Of a stretch of DNA of 64,000 nucleotides, positions 24,038 to 37,144 are shown one piece after another. The position numbers and the translations under genes are program-made. The stretch is from positions 1 to 64,000 of the forward strand of contig JNDT01001888.1 in assembly GCA_000697055.1 (NCBI GenBank), written 5' to 3'. The DNA is from Saksenaea vasiformis B4078. Its lineage: Eukaryota; Mucoromycota; Mucoromycetes; Mucorales; Saksenaeaceae. Positions within the stretch are counted from its first letter, which is position 1. Each line of letters opens with the position of its first letter. The notes beneath the pieces are model-generated. The model did no database searches. It had not been told where the DNA came from and saw only the letters and a program-made list of their open reading frames with translations.

Positions 24038-26687
24038 TGTTTATTTATGGGATGTTTTCCTTTGTACATAAAGTATTTGTCGTTTTTTTTTCCTTGTCAG
24101 TTTACCTCGAGTGGGTTTTACAAGTGTACTCTTTTGCACTGATGCCTGTGCTAGCAGAGACTGTGTCGTATGATATAAAATTCCCTTTCCTTAGAAACCC
24201 TTTTGCTCTTTATATCAGTCAAGCGATCATCTTCAGTTGTAATTGAACCTCGGCCAAGATTGCATCACTTTTTTTCAACGATAAGCCCATATGTCAGCCA
24301 CGAACTATAAACGTTATTAATAATACATAAACAGGTTATATTTATGCGTCTTACTACAAAGTTCGCCAAAAGTTGCATATTTTCAGATTTTTTGTTGTGT
24401 GTTCTGAAGATGTATGGTCTATCGAAGTACTTAGCATACTGGCAGAAGTTCATATTTACTTACATGAACTTGGTTCTCTCTTGGATACAGAATTTACTGA
24501 GCAAGAATAAATATATTTCACTGTTAGTAAATGAAATAATATGTCGGTGTCTTCCGCTTCCCTAGTGCAATGTTCAATCGGACAAGATGCCAAGTTACCT
24601 TAAGCTAACACCAAATTCCAAGTGAACTTCAGTGAATGCCATATAGATTGTACGACCGATGGATGCTGATAGCAAAGAAGGTTAAAAATGAGTAGGATGC
24701 CTAATAATGGAAAGTCGTGTCACTTCTCCCTATTACGCATCGTTTATGATGCATTTATGTCTACGTTGGATCGAAGTGTTTACATAATAGCAGAAAGAGT
24801 GCTTGGAGCGTGTAAACAAGAACGGTATTCCCGCCAGAAACCGGCGGAGGTGGAGATCGTCGTAGCACAGTCCATTCAGTAACGTTTCATTTGCAAGTAT
24901 CAGATGTCGGAGTGACAGAATTTGTGAAGTGAGTGACAAAAGTCAGCGAAAAGGTTCGGCTCTGTCACAGGCTGAGTCAACGATTGTACTATCACTTTTT
25001 ACCTAAAAGGCAAATACCCAAGGGTGCTTACTGTATTTACTCATCACACAAACGCTTTCACACATTGATGATGTGCTTAACGAGGACGAGTTTGCGTGGT
25101 GGGTGCTCTCAATCCAAACGGGGACGCGCCCCTGACCAAAGACCCTGCGTCAGTAAAAATAATGATTAAGCTGAAGCACAAGTCATATCAGGGTCCAATA
25201 CCCGATCGTACCTGAAACCTCTTTAACATCAATCATTAGCTTATCATTGCAAAATTTTTATTTCTCAAGAAACATCACCACTGCTACAAAAGCTCCCTGA
25301 AAAACAATAATAAAGAATTATCCAAGAGTTTCAACGTATTCGCGTTGTAATCAGTTCACTCAAATAACCAAATCTCATAATTACCTTTACTTCTGAATAA
25401 ACCTCTACCAAGAGTCTCAAAGTATTTTCTTATTGTTCCCCTCTTACTAATTCTTCAGATAGCTTGTCGCAGTGTTGATGGACGTTTGAAAGTGATAAAA
25501 GGCTTGGGAAACATCAAAATCATCGACCATATCTCGATTGTCGTGTGATAGCGGTTCGGATGAGAAATACGTTCGTTGCAAGACACTATCATCGTCATCG
25601 TTGCTGCCAGATTGACTGAGCGATTGTGTTGCATCCAGAGTATCACTGATCGCAGCTAGTTCATTATTATGGGTGTCGTTGATATGTCGGTTGATAATTC
25701 GGTTGAGTAGTGAGCACCAGACACAAGTGTTTTAAGTCGTGTGTCAAGGACTGAGAGCAAGCGGGAGACAAAAAAAAAGACGGGTTACATGGATATCTTT
25801 TGTCAAGACAAGATTTTTGTGCTTAATTCTCTCTTGTTTATTCGTTTCATTTGGTGTATTTATATGTTTTCTATCTATTGTAGCTAAGTCGGAGATGCGG
25901 GAGTTATTCTATTGAGAAACAATTAAAAGGGTTGTCATTGCCAAAGATGAGGACAAGAATATTGCGATAGTGACTGTAAAAGTGTCGGGTTGTAAAGATC
26001 AGGGCAGGAATATTGCAATGTTGAGAGATGGGGCAAAAGCGGTGGAAAGACAAGAGAGCAGGGCAGAGTTGTCCTGTTCCCCTCTTTTTGACAGTCGGCC
26101 CTTCAATTCTGGGGTCATCTGATGGCTTGCCGCCTTTGACAGACTAAGGGGCAATAAGGATTCTAGACATGCCTTATCCCATCTATCTGTTGCTGAGATG
26201 CCAGTGGACATCATAATATACAATTTAACCAGGACAAACATAATGATCCTGATCTAGTAAAGGATCATGTAAAGATAACTCTAAACTCCTCTATCCCGCT
26301 GTTACTCCCAAGCACCATGAATTATTTAAACAGTACAAGGATCGTTTTAATAAAACCATCCCTTTTTGAGTCTCGCATACTTTACATGGCCCTTACTTGA
26401 AATTGGATACATCCGTATGATTGATAGTTCGACTTGGTTGAGGTGAATCTTTGTTCCCTGCCTCTCTTAACGCCTTCCCTTTTCCTTTTCGCCCCAGGAG
26501 ATGACCAGCGCCTCCTGATAAGTCAGGCCGCAAATGCTCGATTGCGTGCATTTAGCTGAAGGCTACGTGCCATTACTCTGTGCCACTAAGCACATTTGGC
26601 AGTCTTTAGATCAACCTGTTGCTGTTTGTTGTAGAGCGAAGAAAATCCTTCTTTGTAATATGTCAATACTAGAAGAAGATAGAACCA
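24038..26687. other. Gene-poor 2.6-kb region
   Basis: It is A/T-rich with scattered short frames, none resembling a known family. A frame ending at 25169 includes SKRGRAPDQRP but nothing else supports a gene. The frame at 26534-26797 lies just ahead of the Fanzor remnant, out of frame with it; part may be degraded Fanzor sequence. Confidence 0.45.
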
Positions 26688-26927
26688 ATGCTTCTGCGAC
26701 AAAAGCGGCTATTTTGCACCGTGAGGTGGCCGTACATCAGACAAACCAAAAGCAAAGAATCAGCGCGCGAAAATCTCTACACCGTTCTAGTGTGTAGAAA
26801 CTGCGATACGCTGTTTAACCGAGATATCAACGCATCAAGAAACATTAACTCTATAGCAACGACAATAATAACGGCTAGAAACAGACCAACAGCATTCAAA
26901 CGCCCTTCCCAGGAAGATGAGAACTAA
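26688..26927 (+). pseudogene. Fanzor remnant, C-terminal zinc ribbon and RuvC-III only
   Basis: The frame contains LYTVLVCRNCDTLFNRDINA followed by SRNI, nearly the same as LYTVLTCTSCRTVWQRDINA at the end of the 15-kb Fanzor. The Asp codon is at 26823-26825. A tail with RNRPTAFKRP resembles the HRPSIFTP tail of that gene. Upstream, the RuvC-I, RuvC-II and first CxxC motifs are missing or lost in other frames, so this is a dead 3' fragment. Its closeness in sequence to the 15-kb copy suggests the same subfamily. Confidence 0.7.
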
Positions 26928-27880
26928 AACCGTAACAGACACGGCTTTATCTTGTGGTGTAAATGATCTCATATGCTGTTTTGGAACACATGGATTATTG
27001 GCGTTTGTAACAGGTACTCACATATAAATAATTAACATGACCATGCAATGCAGCACATACTAAGGAATGATGCTTTTAGTAGCAATTACCGGTTGAGGCG
27101 TCGACGTTGGACAATATCTCCCGGCGTTATTGACCTCAACAGCAGACGCCAAAATTCTATATTACTTGCTGAACGGCGCGCCTTCTCGCTTTGCGGTATA
27201 CGACGGATGCCAAAACGCTCTGCGTCGCTTATATTAACCCCAGAGTACTTGGCGGAATCTGATTGTCGTCATTGTATATTCCACACTGTTCTACATTTTT
27301 TTGCACTCGAGACAAGGTTGCGTTTATTTGCCCCTTGCCGGGCTTTCGCGTCAGATCGTCTATTTTTCTTTCCTTTTTCAGTTCTGACATTTGGATGTAC
27401 CTGCACGTCAATTACTCGTTAGAACAACCTTGATATATCTCTACGCAACATGAAAAGATTCTGCTAGCTGCCGAATTCCCGCTCTGCTTCCGTCAACAAT
27501 CCCTTAATAACAATTTTTATTACCGGGATTGCTGGTATTATTTTCTCTGGCGTTTTGCATTCTATATCCCCCCTATTGATTACTCTGCTTTTCGTTATTT
27601 TTTTCCTTAATTTCGGCCGTGTTTGTCGTGACTGAATATAGGAACATAACGGCACGAGATCTTTTGCAGTCAATTGTGTCGTACACACCTGAGACATTGA
27701 AATTCAGATGCATGATGGCTGATTCCAAGGTACGGTTTTACAAGGCGTTATGAGAATCAAAACAAGGGATGCCGTGATTTAGTTCATAACATTCTGTGAG
27801 CAACGTGACCCGATAAAGTAGGAAGGAAGTCCAAAAATTGCTGACAGTTAACTTTTTGGCGGTGACTGCAAAATACGAGC
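26928..27880. other. Spacer upstream of the antiporter gene
   Basis: A 124-codon frame at 27048-27422 and a minus-strand frame at 27464-27697 show no family resemblance. The last part is the antiporter promoter. Confidence 0.4.
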
Positions 27881-30800
27881 ATGAAACGGCGGGGTCCTTC
27901 ATCTTTGCACTGTTCCCCCGGCTTTTCCCCCTATTCGATGGATCCCTCCGATAGACCTGCTTTGAAAAAGTCACGATCCAGTACCTCCTCAAAAAGCCAC
28001 AGACGGCCAGGACAAAGCAGAGGCTCCTCACGCTATGGCTCTATACCTTACGAGGAGGATAACCCGGCTAGACGTAAACCGTCGCTGTTGAAACGTAGAT
28101 CTACCATTCGGAGGCGTAATCGACGAGGAAAACAGAAGGACGAAGATGAACCGGACGAGAATGACGAAGAAAATATCCACAACGAAGAAGACGACGAAGA
28201 CGAAGACGATGAAGAAGGAACCCCTTTGAGTGAAACAGAAGAACAACCTAGTGACCCGGGTGAAAGGGAGTCTGACCACGAGAGAGTCCGACGTCGGTCT
28301 CGCCGTCGCAGTAGCCACGCTGGAGACTTAGATCGGATGTCCTTTAGCAGTGCTGAGAGAGAGATAACACTCAAAGATAGACAGGATGTAAGTCTTCTGA
28401 TGCTTTGTTTATTGGTCCCAGGAGAACTTAACAAAAAAAAAATAGGCTATGAACAAGCAGCATCCTTTTGGTCTTCCTATTTGGAAACCCGCACTGTACA
28501 AAAAATCCCGATCTGTGGTGCGTAAGGCTAACCGGGCGCTCCATTCTTCTCCTTCCTCGTCCCGTGAATTGTTTTTAAATCCTGGAAATATCCTTTGGTT
28601 GTTGACATTTGGTTGGTGGCTCGCGCTTGTTATGTTTGTTGTATCCATACCGTTAAGCATTTTTCCGCCCGATGGACGTAAATACGGTTTGATGATGCGT
28701 GAACTTGCGTTCTACTTACTATGGCCCTTTGGTCGATATGTCGAGCGTCGCGTCGATATTGTTCCTACCACGCTCGATCAACCACATGAAACGGATGAAG
28801 AGACTGGACTACTCCAAGGAAGTTGTAAACAAAAGGAGAAAACGAATATCCTCAGATCCTTTGTGGATACTTTGAAAACAGGGCCTGCGGGGTGTCTTTA
28901 TTACCTATTATTCTACACTATTGTGGGTAAATGTCGTTAGCATGGTATATTTGATGAAAAAAGCTTAACAACAAAACCATTTCTTTGAAATTTAGCCCCC
29001 TTACTGTTGCTCGTCTCGACGATTTGCTGGATGTGCGTTGTAACGATCCCGATGGCCAAGCTCAACTACATCCTCATCCGTCACTTACGCCGCCACCCGC
29101 TAACGCTCCGATTTCGGTCAAGTCCTTCAGGCTTATCGCAGCTGGAAGCGACCAACCAGCAACCAACTGTCATCTTGATGTGCACGTACCAAGCTGTTGG
29201 TCTGCAGTACTACAAATACACTTATGAGGGTATCAACATCATGTTTATCAACCTGATCCCGCTTGTGTTCTTTGTAATCTTTGACGATTACATTCTCAAG
29301 CATTATTTCCCTGACTCGTTCCTTACCCAACCCGCGTTCGTGTTTGCACTGTCGCTGGCGTCGGTTATCCCACTATCGTATTTTATCGGCATGGGTGTGA
29401 GCTCTGTGTCTGCTCAGAGTAGTATGGGTGTTGGTGCTGTTATCAATGCGACATTTGGCAGTATTATCGAAATTATTCTGTATTCCGTCGCGTTGATGAG
29501 TGGCAAGAGTCTGCTTGTGGAGGGATCACTTATAGGAAGTTTTTTGGCCGGTGTGTTGCTGATGCCAGGTTGTTCCATGATTAGCGGCGGTATCAAACGA
29601 AAGGAGCAAAAGTTTAACGCTAAAAGTGCGGGTGTGACCTCAACCATGTTGATTATGGCTATCATTGGTGCACTTTCGCCTACTTTGTTTTTCCAAATGT
29701 TTGGCTCGGTAAGGATGTCATCTGCTGGGAAATATGGATAAACTAAGACGTGTATGATTAGTTTGAGTTGCGTTGCACAGGATGTCCTGAAACAATGGAT
29801 CCAAACGGTACTATTGCATGTAGTCGCTGTTACTACGATCAAATGGATCCAGCTCACGATCCTGTGTATCAAGACAGCGTGAAGCCATTTACATGGCTTT
29901 GTGCCGCTATTTTGCCATCTGTAGGTTGCGGATTCAGAAAAGTTGCACGGTTTAACACTTGGTAGGCATATGTGATTGGCCTCGTTTTTAGCTTGCACAC
30001 GCACGTTGATATGGTTTGGAAGAGCTCTTCCCATCCTACGGATCCATCCCGTCATGGTGAATCCGCATCCTATTATCAAAAGCTAGTACCAACCCACATT
30101 ATTTCTCAACTCATGCATTCCGTGCATCCTCAACAAAGCGGCCACCCAGCAGAAGTATCCAACGAAGCTTATAGACACCATGCTATGACAGGTAACCCTA
30201 TTTATGATAGATAACGAGAGAAAGATTCCTTACTGTTTCAAAGATCCAATGCTCAGGCCATATAACCACATGACTCTGGATGACCATCATAATCCCAATT
30301 CACAGATGCAACAACCTCAACAGCAGCAGCCCCAACAACAGCAGCCAGTCGCGCCCGTAGCATTTGTACATGCTAAAGAACCTGAGGAAGAGGAAGAGGA
30401 GGAGTTGGCTGGTCACGACTCGCCTAACTGGAGCAAGACAAAAAGTTTTACAATTCTATTTGCGTGTACGCTTTTGTACTCGATTATCGCCGAGATCCTT
30501 GTCGATACCGTAGACATGGTGATGGATAGTCTGGCTGTAGATGAGAAGTTTTTAGGGTTGACACTTTTTGCCTTGGTATAGTGTTTATTTCTTTTTTCTT
30601 TCTGGACAGCGTGTTTGTTCCTTATCAATACTAACTTTCACATGTATAGGTTCCAAATATTACTGAATTTATGAACGCTATTTCATTTGCACTTTACGGC
30701 AATATTGTTCTCAGGTATGGAAAAGTAGTTGCGGAGTAGGAAAAGAAATCATGTTCTGCATCCTGACACCCCTGAAGTATGGAAATCGGTTCGGCATACG

Positions 30801-31133
30801 CTCTCCAGGTCTGTCTGTTGCAAATCCCGGCCATGGTTGCATTTTCATTGTGGTACAACTGGGGCAAGGAAGAGATTGCACGTTATACATTCAGGTACGA
30901 AAGACTCAATGGAATTGTTCGTGCTGACCGCTATCTCTTTTAGTCTTATATTCCCGCGTTGGGATGCGATTTCAGTCATCTTCTCTGTGTTTCTGTTAAC
31001 TTATACCTATCAAGAGGGCAAATCTAACTATTTCAAGGGGTCTATATTGATCCTTAGTTACTGCGTTTTGATGGCAGGTTTCTTTTATATCCCATCGTTT
31101 TCTAACTCCAGTCTTTTGGTCGGTAATCGTTGA
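27881..31133 (+). CDS. VNX1: Vacuolar monovalent cation/H+ antiporter, CAX family (VNX1-like)
   Basis: The ATG at 27881 opens a basic, then strongly acidic N-terminal tail; an ATG at 27938 (MDPSDRPALKKSR) is also possible. Exon 2 carries KQHPFGLPIWKPALYKKSRS and the first helices. A later exon (about 29000-29710) has YEGINIMFINLIPLVFFVIF and the first CAX repeat motif GVGAVINATFGSIIEIILYS. A loop exon has CTGC and CSRC plus His-rich and Gln-rich stretches (QQQQPQQQQP). The second CAX motif, PNITEFMNAISFALYGNIVL, follows near 30650-30715. The last exon ends GSILILSYCVLMAGFFYIPS to a stop at 31131-31133. Long N-terminal extension plus two CAX repeats match yeast Vnx1, which exchanges Na+/K+ for H+ at the vacuole. 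Ion choice here is inferred. Confidence 0.85.
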
Positions 31134-31136
31134 AAC

Positions 31137-31142
31137 AATAAA
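31137..31142 (+). terminator. Polyadenylation signal AATAAA of the antiporter gene
   Basis: AATAAA lies 4 nt after the stop codon; very close, so it may be one of several signals used. Confidence 0.35.
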
Positions 31143-31284
31143 AAAGAATCACGCCAAAGGCTCCTGCATCCGTTCAAAACAAAAACAACAAAAAAAGATT
31201 TAGACAGCTCTCCTATTATGTACTTGCTGTCTAAAGTGTAAGACCCCTAACTTGCTCCTTGCTCTTGTATTTTTATCTCTACAC

Positions 31285-31288
<4 letters not shown>

Positions 31289-31335
<47 letters not shown>
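31289..31335 (+). repeat. (CT)n microsatellite ahead of the chitin synthase gene
   Basis: About 23 uninterrupted CT units sit some 60 nt before the chitin synthase ATG, inside a wider pyrimidine-rich leader. Such tracts are common in fungal promoters and are length-variable. Confidence 0.9.
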
Positions 31336-31338
<3 letters not shown>

Positions 31339-31397
31339 TTCCTTTTCTTTCCCTTCTTCTTAACTCTTTTCTTTTTTATCTTATTTTGTCGTGGAGC

Positions 31398-34300
31398 ATG
31401 ACCATCACTGATCTCGTGCACCTCACGAATAACGATGAGATATGCGAGTTGTTAAGGGCACGTTTTGTCGAAGACAAACCCTACACACGCCTCGGTCACC
31501 ATCGCATGGTGGTCCTAAATCCGGAAAAATCATTGGACCTTTGGAACGAAACGAATCTTCGGGCGTACGCTAATCATGGTTACAAGGATCTGTTAGCGAC
31601 TGCGGACGGATTTGATCCTGAACCGCATATTTACGAACTGGTCACCCGAGTTTACTTCATCATGCGACGTCGGGCAGAAGATCAAACAATCGTGTTAAGG
31701 TAAGGGGAAGGGAAGGAGAGAGAAGAAGACGCAATGTAACATCCATTTCAACCGTGCTCTCTCTCCCTGTATGTGTGTATATCCTGCAGTGGCTATTCGG
31801 GATCGGGAAAATCAACGACACATCGTCATTTGCTTAATGAACTATTACTGCTTTCAACGCATACGCGACGTGAGGAGAAAGTACGCCGTCAGATTATAAG
31901 CGCCAACACTATCCTCGAGACGTTTAGTATGGTGGCAATGCCCAACAATCCGACTGCTTCACGACTGGGGAAATGTCAGACGCTGCAATTCAACGAGCGA
32001 GGGCACATTGTTGGTACACATATGGCTGTTTACCTTCTCGACAAGTTTCGCACAACGTTTGATATATTTTATCAATTGCTGGCCGGTACCACAGCGGACG
32101 AAAAAGTTGCCCTGCATATTAATCATTCTGTCGACCATTTTGCCTACCTAAAACAATCACATAATCAACAGGAGCTCCGGTTCGACGAGATAAAAACATC
32201 CCTCAAATCATGTGGGTTCAAAGCCAAAACAATTGCTCAGATCTTTCAGTTGCTCGCGGCGATTCTTCATCTCGGTAATGTTCAGTTTGTCGGCAGCACA
32301 GCAGCCACAGCCCAGGAATCATGCCAAGTGAAGAACAAAGATACTTTGTCCCTGGTAGCCGCTGCATTAGGTGTAGCAACGGCAAAGCTAGAAAACACCT
32401 TGACACACAAACTAAAACTGATCGGAAAAGAGTTCTGTACAGCTTTCTTAACGGTCGATACAGCGGTGGAACAACGTGATGCCTTGGCAAGATCGCTGTA
32501 CAAGATCCTGGTCCTTTGGATCGTCGATTCACTTAATGCAAAGCTAAGCGCCAACAACGGGAGCAATAGTATCCTTATTCTAGACCCCATTGGCCTACAA
32601 ACTTCAGCAAGCGTCTTTCATGATCTTTGTGTGCACTTTTCGGCAGAACGTATCCATCAATATGTTTTACGGCGGACGTTTGATCCCGCGTTAAACACAG
32701 AACGACCGACCATGCCGTCAACGACATCCAATTGTTATATCCCATCCATCCCGTTATTGATGGGCACCAACGGCAACAAATACGCGCTAGTCCCTTTGAT
32801 GGATCGTGAATCGCAACGATTCCAGGCTTATGCGTTGGATGCGACCGACACACATCTGCTGTCAACCATGTTTCAAAGGAAAAAGGCGAACGACGAAGAT
32901 TATCGCGCGTTGCAATCACCATCCACCCCATCCTATAGCTTTGCCATTCAACATTTCAATACGTCCGTCGACTATTCTGTGGAAGGTTTCCTCGAACATA
33001 ATGTTGATGCACTTTCGCCAGATTTTATCCACCTTTTCCGATACAACTGTACCAACACCTTTGTCCATGATCTCTTTGAAAGTTCCGTCCTATTGACGGA
33101 GATGCACCCGCGGGACGAGCGCACGATCATCAAAGCCCAGCTACCCACTTTCCCTTCACGGTGGCGCACAAGCAAAGTTTCCCCCTCCTCATCATCTACT
33201 TCTTCCTCGCCATCCTCTGCTTCCATCGTCTCCACGCCGGAGCCTCCAAAAATAGCCACAGTTCTTGATCAGGCCGTCCACGGAATGGATGGTCTGAACG
33301 AGGCGATAGCGGGCAGTCGAGTCTTCGAGATCATGCATATCCGGACCAATCAGCAACAGACTCCCGGTGTTTTCGATCCAGCCATCGTTCTGCAACAACT
33401 AGATGCTTTTCGTATAGCCGATTATGCCCGCCACTGTGCCACCCATGATTCTATGTACAGCTACACCTTTGAAGACTTTGCGACGCGGTACCGACATTTG
33501 CTTCATTCCTTATCCGTTGATCCTCAGAGCGAAGACCAAAGACAAGTGGAACAGTTAATTGAGATCATGCATTGGACCGATACAGATGTGCAACTGGATC
33601 AACACCGGGTATGGATGTCGTTCAGCGTCTGGCGTGATCTGGAGAACCATCTGAGGGTCAAGGAAAAAGAGGCGCGTGTTCGTGAAAAGGAACGTCTGGC
33701 GGCAATCGAAGCCGAGAAAGAGGCTTCTCGGCTAGCTGCAGCTGCAGCTGCTGAGGCAGCCGCTGAAATGGAAGCCGCCGAGGCAGCAGAAGCAGAGGCA
33801 GCGGCCCAAGCAGCGGCAGCAGCAGCTGCTGCAGCAGCCTCTGCTTCTGCGAATGCCACAGCGGCGGAAGGACAACTGTGGGATAATCCATTTGATGATG
33901 AATGCCGATCGGACCTTTATTCTCTCAACGAGTTTGGTGATAACCGAACCGAGTTCGACGATCACGATGGCAACAAGAGCCAGTGCCATTGGGGAGAAGA
34001 TGAAGATGATCCAAAAACGTGGGAAGGGTAAATGAATTGAATAGACTGAGCGAGAAAAAGGGTGACACTAAGCCAAAACAAAACGAAAACAAAAAGGTTC
34101 GGGCCAAACATGGATATGAGTAAGATGGTCGAGGACTACCGTGTTCAGCCAGAAGAGCAAGTAGAAGAAGTCCCTATCACACCCATACGGCAGTTTTGGG
34201 GGCGGTTCGTTTGGTTAGCAACATGGTGGATTCCATCCTTCATGTTGAGATGGTTTGGAAAAATGACGCGTCAAGACGTGCAGATGGCGTGGCGGGAGAA

Positions 34301-37144
34301 ACTGACATTATGTATGATGATCTTTCTGTTTTCAGCTAGTATCATCTTTTTCATTGTCGGCCTCGGCGTCGTCATATGTCCAGGAACGAAGGATCTGTAC
34401 TCAAGTGAAGATGTCAAAAATCATCAGACAATAAACGACTACTGGGTTAGTGTGCGCGGCAAGGTGTACGATTTGTCCAAGTTTGTGGTCACTGACCACG
34501 GCACGTCGACATTTATGGCCACACAATCCAATTTGGAGCCCCTTGCCGGTCGCGATCTGTCCTACACTTTTCCACCACCATTGACAGTAGCATGTGCTGG
34601 GCTTGTGTTTGACGACAGCATCACCATTACACCCAACGAAACCATTGTCCTTGGCCCGTACGTTCATTTCTCCGGCCGGCAGCAACCAGAAAAAGGGCCA
34701 CAAAAATTAAGAGATCCCAACTGGATAACCAAGTACTTCGAGCCCCGGATGAATGCATTTAAGAAGGGTGACCTAGTCATACCGATGAAGCAAATCAAAG
34801 ACGATTATCACGGATGGGGACGGCTGATTGCAAGCATTGACGAAAAGGTATATGATTTGACAGACTACATGATCACGGCGCACCAGTACCCTATTGACAG
34901 TGAAGGCGTACCCGACTATCATTTCTTGAACCCTGAAGTCGAGAAACTGTTTACCACATTTGGAGGCAAGGATGCTACGCATGAATGGTACAACAACCTT
35001 CGGATGGATGCGAAAACGCGCGCACAGAACTTGCAGTGCTTGGACAACGTGTTTTACATTGGACGTCTAGATTACCGAGACTCTGTTCGGTGCACATTTG
35101 TGAACTACCTCTTGCTTAGTTTTGCCGTCATCATGTCTCTGGTTATTCTTGTCAAATTTCTTGCTGCATTACAGTTTGGTGGTGCACCTACACCTGAAGA
35201 GCATGATAAATTTGTCATTTGCCAGGTCCCATGCTATACGGAAGATGAAGAGAGCTTGCGGAAAACCATCGACTCTCTAACGGCCATGACATACGATGAC
35301 CGACGTAAGCTGCTCTTCCTTATTGCAGATGGAATGATCATTGGTAGCGGTAACGACAAGCCGACGCCAAGAATTCTTCTGGATATTCTGGGTCATCACT
35401 CCGATCAAGATCCGGAACCGTTAATGTTCAAGTCTATCGGTGAAGGCTCAAAACAACTGAACTATGGCAAGGTGTATTCTGGTCTCTATCAGCATGAAGG
35501 TCACACGGTGCCCTACGTTGTAGTGGTCAAGGTGGGCAAGTCGACGGAACATACCAAACCAGGCAACCGCGGTAAACGGGATTCGCAAATCATTTGCATG
35601 AATTTCTTAAGCAAGGTGCATTTTGACTCGGAGATGACGCCACTGGAATTGGAGATCTACTACAACATTAAGCATGTCATTGGTGTCGATCCTTCCTTTT
35701 ATGAGTACATCTTGATGGTTGACTCGGATACGGAAGTATATCCCGATGCATTAAATCGCCTCATCTCGTGCATGTTACACGACAGCCGCATCATTGGCCT
35801 GTGCGGCGAGACCGAACTGGGTAACGAAGACCGATCATGGGCAACCATGATCCAAGTTTACGAGTATTACATATCACACCACCTTGTCAAGGCATTCGAA
35901 TCGTTATTTGGTTCGGTCACATGTCTGCCCGGCTGTTTCTGCATGTACCGTATTCGCACTGCCAACAAACGTCAACCGTTAATTGTGTCACCTAATGTGA
36001 TTCATGGTTACTCAGACAATCAAGTCGACACCTTGCACAAAAAAAACCTGTTGCATCTTGGCGAGGACCGTTATCTAACAACGCTGATGATGAAAAATTT
36101 CCCGCAGTACAAAATGATGTTTACGCCTTATGCAAAATGTCGGACGGTTGCTCCAGATGAATGGCGTGTCCTCCTCTCTCAACGACGTCGTTGGATCAAC
36201 TCGACCATCCATAATCTCCTCGAACTCATTCTCTTACCGGAGCTCTGCGGTTTTTGCTGCTTCTCCATGCGGTTTGTGGTCATGATTGATCTGATCGGTA
36301 CCATCACCCTTCCGTCCTCAGTGATCTATTTGGTCTACCTTGTTTACTCCGCTGCGTCGGGTGGACCGATTCCCATGATTGCATTAGGCATGCTTGCAGG
36401 TGCTTATGGACTTCAAGCGTTGATCTTTATTGTCAAGCGACAGTGGCAACATATTGGCTGGATGGTTATCTATATTTTTGCCATACCCATTTTTAGTTTC
36501 TTCATTCCGCTGTATGCATTCTGGCATTTTGACGATTTCTCATGGGGTAACACCCGTGTGGTAGTTGGTGATAAGAAGAAACAGATTATCGTGACAGACG
36601 ACGAAAAATTTGATGACAAGATGATTCCACTCAAACGCTGGGCTCAGTATGAACAGGAGATGTGGGAAACCAAATCCGTGGTGTCAGATGAAACCAAAGC
36701 AAGTGCATACACCTATGCGAGTCAGTCAACCATGCATCGATCTCATTATTCACACTTGTCTCATGGGTCCCAACAACCACCAGTTCCTTACCCACCATCA
36801 CCCTCTGCTCTGATGCCATCGCTTGTTCCTGGACTTCCTGAACGCCGACTCAGTCAATTCTCCGTAGACATGTCTGCTATTCTTCATTCAAGCAAACCAA
36901 AAGATACCGCGGTTCTTCCCGAAGATGAAGATCTGGAACGTGAGATACATCATATTCTTATGAACTCAGATCTGATGACATTGACGAAAAAACAAGGTAA
37001 TGAAACAAGAAATTTCGAGAAGTCTCTTAACTGTTTCTATTTATTGTAGTACGCGATCAACTGTCAAACTTCTTCGGTGTAGACTTGACAATCAAAAAAG
37101 GGTTTATCAACGCAATCATAGAGCGCTTCCTAGAAAATTACTAA
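31398..37144 (+). CDS. Chitin synthase with N-terminal myosin-motor-like domain (class V type)
   Basis: The ATG at 31398 begins MTITDLVHLTNNDEICELL. An intron (about 31700-31789) splits VL from SGYSGSGKST, a myosin-like P-loop with Tyr where Glu is usual. The motor-like part runs to about 33650, then a charged helix and an alanine-rich tract (33729-33850). A stop at 34029-34031 would end it, but a 46-nt intron (GTAAAT donor, AAG acceptor) would join it in phase to KRFGPNMDMSKMVEDYRV. The second half has membrane helices, cytochrome-b5-like segments (YWVSVRGKVYDLSKFV), the GT2 catalytic domain with EDRYLTT (about 36063) and QRRRW (36181-36195), more helices, and a final exon with a DEK-C-like end (RDQLSNFFGVDLTIKKGF). 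Total near 1,850 residues, usual for class V. It makes wall chitin. Two separate proteins remain possible. Confidence 0.85.

Noticed and set aside
25000..25169. Plus frame ending SKRGRAPDQRP
   Set aside because: Short, with no second motif; AT-hook-like RGRAP alone is too weak.
27048..27422. Frame with SPGVIDLNSRRQN looking a little like a RuvC-I DPG motif
   Set aside because: Ser stands where the catalytic Asp should be, it lies downstream of the Fanzor zinc ribbon, which is the wrong order, and no other Fanzor feature is near.
28028..28434. Minus-strand Ser/Phe-rich frames
   Set aside because: Shadow of the acidic/basic N-terminal tail of the antiporter.
33599..33989. Minus-strand alanine- and leucine-rich frames
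   Set aside because: Shadows of the plus-strand GCA/GCT alanine tract in the chitin synthase.
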